From Perlabentimonas sp046542995 (lineage in GTDB: Bacteria > Bacteroidota > Bacteroidia > Bacteroidales > Tenuifilaceae): a DNA stretch of 7,335 nt. Below are positions 4,943 to 7,335 of this stretch, piece after piece. A program made the position numbers and the translations under genes. Position 1 is the first letter of the stretch. Each line of letters starts with the position of its first letter. Below the pieces are notes generated by a model. The model did not search any database. It saw nothing but the letters and a program-made list of their open reading frames with translations, and had not been told where the DNA came from. The stretch is from assembly GCA_046542995.1 (NCBI GenBank), contig JBKHAH010000120.1, forward strand, positions 1 to 7,335. The letters are read 5' to 3'.

Positions 4943-7165
4943 ATGAGAAAATTTACACTTTTAAGTTTAATGCTAGTATTTGTTGCTGCTACTTTCAGCT
5001 CAAATACTATTTTAGCTCAAACAGAAAGGGTTGCAGTAGCAGACCTTGAAGAACTAAGAGCACAAGAAGCTGACGGAGAAACCGTATATGAGGTTTCAGG
5101 GGAGGTTATTTTAACCCACCAGCATGCGCAACGCAACCAGAAGTACGTGCAGGATGCGGCAGCTGCAATAATGATTGATGATAGTGATGGCATTATTACA
5201 ACTGACTACGAGTTGTATGATGGAATTACTGGACTTGTGGGAACTTTAACAACCTACAATAATTTCCTTCAGTTTATTCCAACCGATGATTTTGGCCCTG
5301 CAACATCTACAGGTAATACTGTTGATCCTTTAGTTGTTACATTGGCTGATCTGGATGAAACCCATCAAGCCATGCTAATTAAGGTGGTTGACCTTGATTT
5401 TGATGGTGAGTACACCACTTTCAGTTCAAGTTCCAGCTACGATATTACAGACCCCACCGGAACAGGTATGATTCGCACACCATCCTCGTCGGCAGCATTG
5501 GATTATTTTGAAACTACAGTCCCAACTGGCCCAATGGACATGGTTGCTCTGGTTTCACAGTATAATGATGATATGCAGATATTCCCAAGATCATTAGAGG
5601 ATATCTATCTTGATGGCGTACCAACATTCACTCTGGATTTTAATGTTATTGATGAGAATGGAGATGCTATTACGGACGCAATAATTACTTTTGATGGAGC
5701 TGAAGAAGCTGCTGGCAGCTACTCTTTTGCTGATGTACTTATGGGTGCGCACACTTACTCCATTGCTAAGGACGGTTTTCACACACGCGCAGATGAACTG
5801 ATTCTTAACGAGAATACAACTCTGGATGTTATTCTTGTTGCTGAGGATGCAGACATAGTTGAAGCTTTCCCTTGGGAAGAAGGTTTTGAGACAAGCGTTC
5901 CTCCAGCAATTTGGAATGAATACACATACGGAGAAGGTGCATGGGAAACATCAGCATCCCCCAATAGCGGTAGCGCAGCGGCTAAACATATTTTAACAAC
6001 CAGCGAGTCAGACTCTTGGTTAGTAACTCCACAGCTAAGCATTCCAACGGACATAGAGCTTATCCTGAAGTTCTACGAGAAAAACAGCTTTATGGGTGAT
6101 TATGGCTTCAGCGGCGTTATGATATCAACCGGAAGTGGTAATCCTGAGCAGGGCGAGTTTGTTGAGGTGTATGAATCATCTAGTTCGTTAAGTGCATACA
6201 CTGAAAAGGTTATTGATCTTTCTGATTACGCAGGTGAGGTTATCTATATTGCTTTTGTTTACCAAGGTACTAATGCCCACGAGTGGTTTATTGATGATGT
6301 AACCGTTGAAGAGGCACCAGAAATAATTCAGGTAGAGAATTTGGCGGAACTTCGTTCGCAAGGTGTTAGCGACCTAGTTTATGAAATTACTGGCGAGGTA
6401 GTTATAACCCATATACATGGGCAAAGAAACCAAAAGTATATTCAGGATGAAACAGCAGCCATGCTTATTGATGATGCTGATGGCATTATCACCACGGAAT
6501 ACGAACTGTATGATGGTATTACTGGTCTTAAAGGTATTCTTACAGAGTACAACAGCCTACTACAGTTTGTACCCGAAGAAGATCCAGGAGCAGCCACCTC
6601 AACAGAAAATACTGTAGAGCCACTAACGATAACTTTGGACAATATCACAACCGAGCATCAATCAATGCTGGTTTTTGTTGAGGAAGTTACAATTGATCCT
6701 GCTGAAGATACTGAATTCCAGACAAGCACTTCATACGATATTTCCGATGCTTCCGGAACTAGTATTCTAAGAACACCTAGCTCTAGCGCTGAACTAGATT
6801 ACTTTGAAACTGAGATACCTACATCCGCCGTGGACATGATTGCCATGGTATCACAGTTTGGTGATGACATGCAGATATTCCCAAGATCACTTGAGGATAT
6901 TATTGAAATTTCGAATGTTGATGAGACGTTAAACTCATCTTTTGCGGTTTATCCAAACCCGGCAAAACACAATTTGAATATCACAGGTAAAAGTGTTATT
7001 AATTCTGTTAGGGTATTTAGCATTACAGGGCAACTGGTTAAGGAAGTGAATGTTAACAAAACTTCTGCTAACATTAGTATTGAAGACCTTAACTCTGGGC
7101 TCTACATAGTTCAGGTTGTTACCAACGCTGGTACAACAAGCCAAAAGATACAGGTTCAGAAGTAA
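4943..7165 (+). CDS. T9SS-exported multidomain protein with duplicated OB-like module
   Basis: The protein has 740 residues. Domains in order: signal peptide 1-25 (MRKFTLL, cut near ILAQ); OB-fold-like module A about 30-222; a carboxypeptidase-regulatory/PEGA-like beta domain about 228-300; a choice-of-anchor J (cleaved-adhesin)-like domain about 308-457, seen from WEEGFETSVPPAIW, SDSWLVTPQL and HEWFIDDVTV; module B about 462-654, a second copy of A; and a type IX sorting domain about 667-740 (FAVYPNPAKHNLNI ... GLYIVQV ... KIQVQK). The sorting domain implies export by the Por system and release or attachment at the cell surface. The modules share QRNQKYxQD, YELYDGITGL and DDMQIFPRSLED with OB-fold/DUF5689-type repeats of Bacteroidota secreted proteins. 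No catalytic motif is visible, so a binding or adhesive role is inferred. The ATG at 4943 is the only start giving the signal peptide. It is a single gene with its own terminator. Confidence 0.93.
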   Translation: MRKFTLLSLMLVFVAATFSSNTILAQTERVAVADLEELRAQEADGETVYEVSGEVILTHQHAQRNQKYVQDAAAAIMIDDSDGIITTDYELYDGITGLVGTLTTYNNFLQFIPTDDFGPATSTGNTVDPLVVTLADLDETHQAMLIKVVDLDFDGEYTTFSSSSSYDITDPTGTGMIRTPSSSAALDYFETTVPTGPMDMVALVSQYNDDMQIFPRSLEDIYLDGVPTFTLDFNVIDENGDAITDAIITFDGAEEAAGSYSFADVLMGAHTYSIAKDGFHTRADELILNENTTLDVILVAEDADIVEAFPWEEGFETSVPPAIWNEYTYGEGAWETSASPNSGSAAAKHILTTSESDSWLVTPQLSIPTDIELILKFYEKNSFMGDYGFSGVMISTGSGNPEQGEFVEVYESSSSLSAYTEKVIDLSDYAGEVIYIAFVYQGTNAHEWFIDDVTVEEAPEIIQVENLAELRSQGVSDLVYEITGEVVITHIHGQRNQKYIQDETAAMLIDDADGIITTEYELYDGITGLKGILTEYNSLLQFVPEEDPGAATSTENTVEPLTITLDNITTEHQSMLVFVEEVTIDPAEDTEFQTSTSYDISDASGTSILRTPSSSAELDYFETEIPTSAVDMIAMVSQFGDDMQIFPRSLEDIIEISNVDETLNSSFAVYPNPAKHNLNITGKSVINSVRVFSITGQLVKEVNVNKTSANISIEDLNSGLYIVQVVTNAGTTSQKIQVQK
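5030..5608 (+). repeat. Module A of intragenic duplication
   Basis: This encodes residues 30-222 of the secreted protein, first copy of a ~193-residue module. In the best-conserved 68-residue stretch (residues 49-116) about 47 positions are identical to module B. The 3' end keeps near-identity at DNA level, including 21 bases at 5573-5593 shared exactly with 6869-6889. Confidence 0.85.
6326..6904 (+). repeat. Module B of intragenic duplication
   Basis: This encodes residues 462-654, second copy of the module, just before the sorting domain. Relative to module A it is offset by 432 residues, with one small gap near residue 45 and a compensating one near residue 118. Nearly all the glycine, aspartate and aromatic core positions are kept, which suggests both copies fold. 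Confidence 0.85.
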
Positions 7166-7193
7166 AAATCTGTTTTATTTGCTATAAAAAATT

Positions 7194-7222
7194 GGCCGCT
7201 CATTTAATGGGCGGCCTTTTTT
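7194..7222 (+). terminator. Intrinsic terminator of the secreted protein gene
   Basis: GGCCGCTC (7194-7201) pairs with GGGCGGCC (7209-7216), 8 bp with one G-T pair and a 7-nt loop, followed by six T (7217-7222). It lies 28 bp after the stop codon. Confidence 0.92.
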
Positions 7223-7279
7223 GTTGTGAAATGGGCGAAAGGCAATAGAATACACAATCAATGACAGATTTGTAGCTCG

Positions 7280-7307
7280 TTATGGGTAGAGCGTACCCAT
7301 AATTTTT
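7280..7307 (+). terminator. Second terminator-like hairpin near the right edge
   Basis: TTATGGGTA (7280-7288) and TACCCATAA (7294-7302) form a perfect 9-bp stem with a 5-nt loop, followed by five T (7303-7307). No gene precedes it in the 57 bases after the first terminator, so it may be a back-up terminator, an attenuator-like leader of a gene to the right, or a dispersed palindrome. The rest of 7223-7335 shows no supportable gene. Confidence 0.5.
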
Positions 7308-7335
7308 GGGTATAATGGGGTGTGCCAAGTAAAAA

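Noticed and set aside
7223..7335. Partial gene on the minus strand entering from the right edge
   Set aside because: Short open stretches exist but lack composition, motif or start support, and palindromic words dominate the sequence.

Overview
The window looks like chromosomal DNA from a member of the Bacteroidota. The evidence is an AT-rich genome with TAnnTTTG-type -7 boxes, a secreted protein with a C-terminal type IX secretion (Por) sorting domain, an adenosylcobalamin-dependent ribonucleotide reductase of the long Bacteroidota form, and a CRISPR repeat whose 46-nt length and GTTGTGA.../...CAGC ends resemble type II-C arrays of this phylum. The exact order or genus cannot be decided from the sequence alone.

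Layout. Positions 1-433 hold the end of a CRISPR array: six identical 46-nt repeats, five complete 30-nt spacers and a 7-nt fragment of a sixth. No cas gene is in the window. Each repeat contains a TATCTTTG box with an upstream TTG 18 bp away, which is a good match to the Bacteroidota sigma-factor promoter. Each spacer could therefore be transcribed from its own repeat, on the + strand. Directly after the array is a structured trailer (hairpins at 442-461 and 477-503) leading into a strong intrinsic terminator (504-535). A palindromic element follows at 543-580. On the minus strand (868-579) lies a broken outer-membrane-protein gene, with an intact signal peptide stranded out of frame from the C-terminal beta strands.

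The rest of the window has three intact genes. At 1142-1663 (+) is a small exported or membrane protein with a PGLGQ motif. At 4347-1783 (-) is the class II ribonucleotide reductase nrdJ, convergent with the small gene and sharing a terminator hairpin at 1728-1758. At 4943-7165 (+) is a 740-residue T9SS-exported multidomain protein, divergent from nrdJ across a 595-bp intergenic region and ending in a clean terminator at 7194-7222. The last 110 bases contain a second terminator-like hairpin (7280-7307) and no supportable gene.

The genes do not form an operon or an obvious shared pathway. nrdJ is a housekeeping enzyme for dNTP supply. The secreted protein is a probable surface or extracellular adhesin-like factor made of two copies of one OB-like module flanking a regulatory-type beta domain and a choice-of-anchor J-like domain. 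The CRISPR array is the terminal part of a defence locus whose effector genes lie outside the left edge, or elsewhere. The most interesting point is the array's apparent self-contained promoters together with its structured, terminator-ended trailer.
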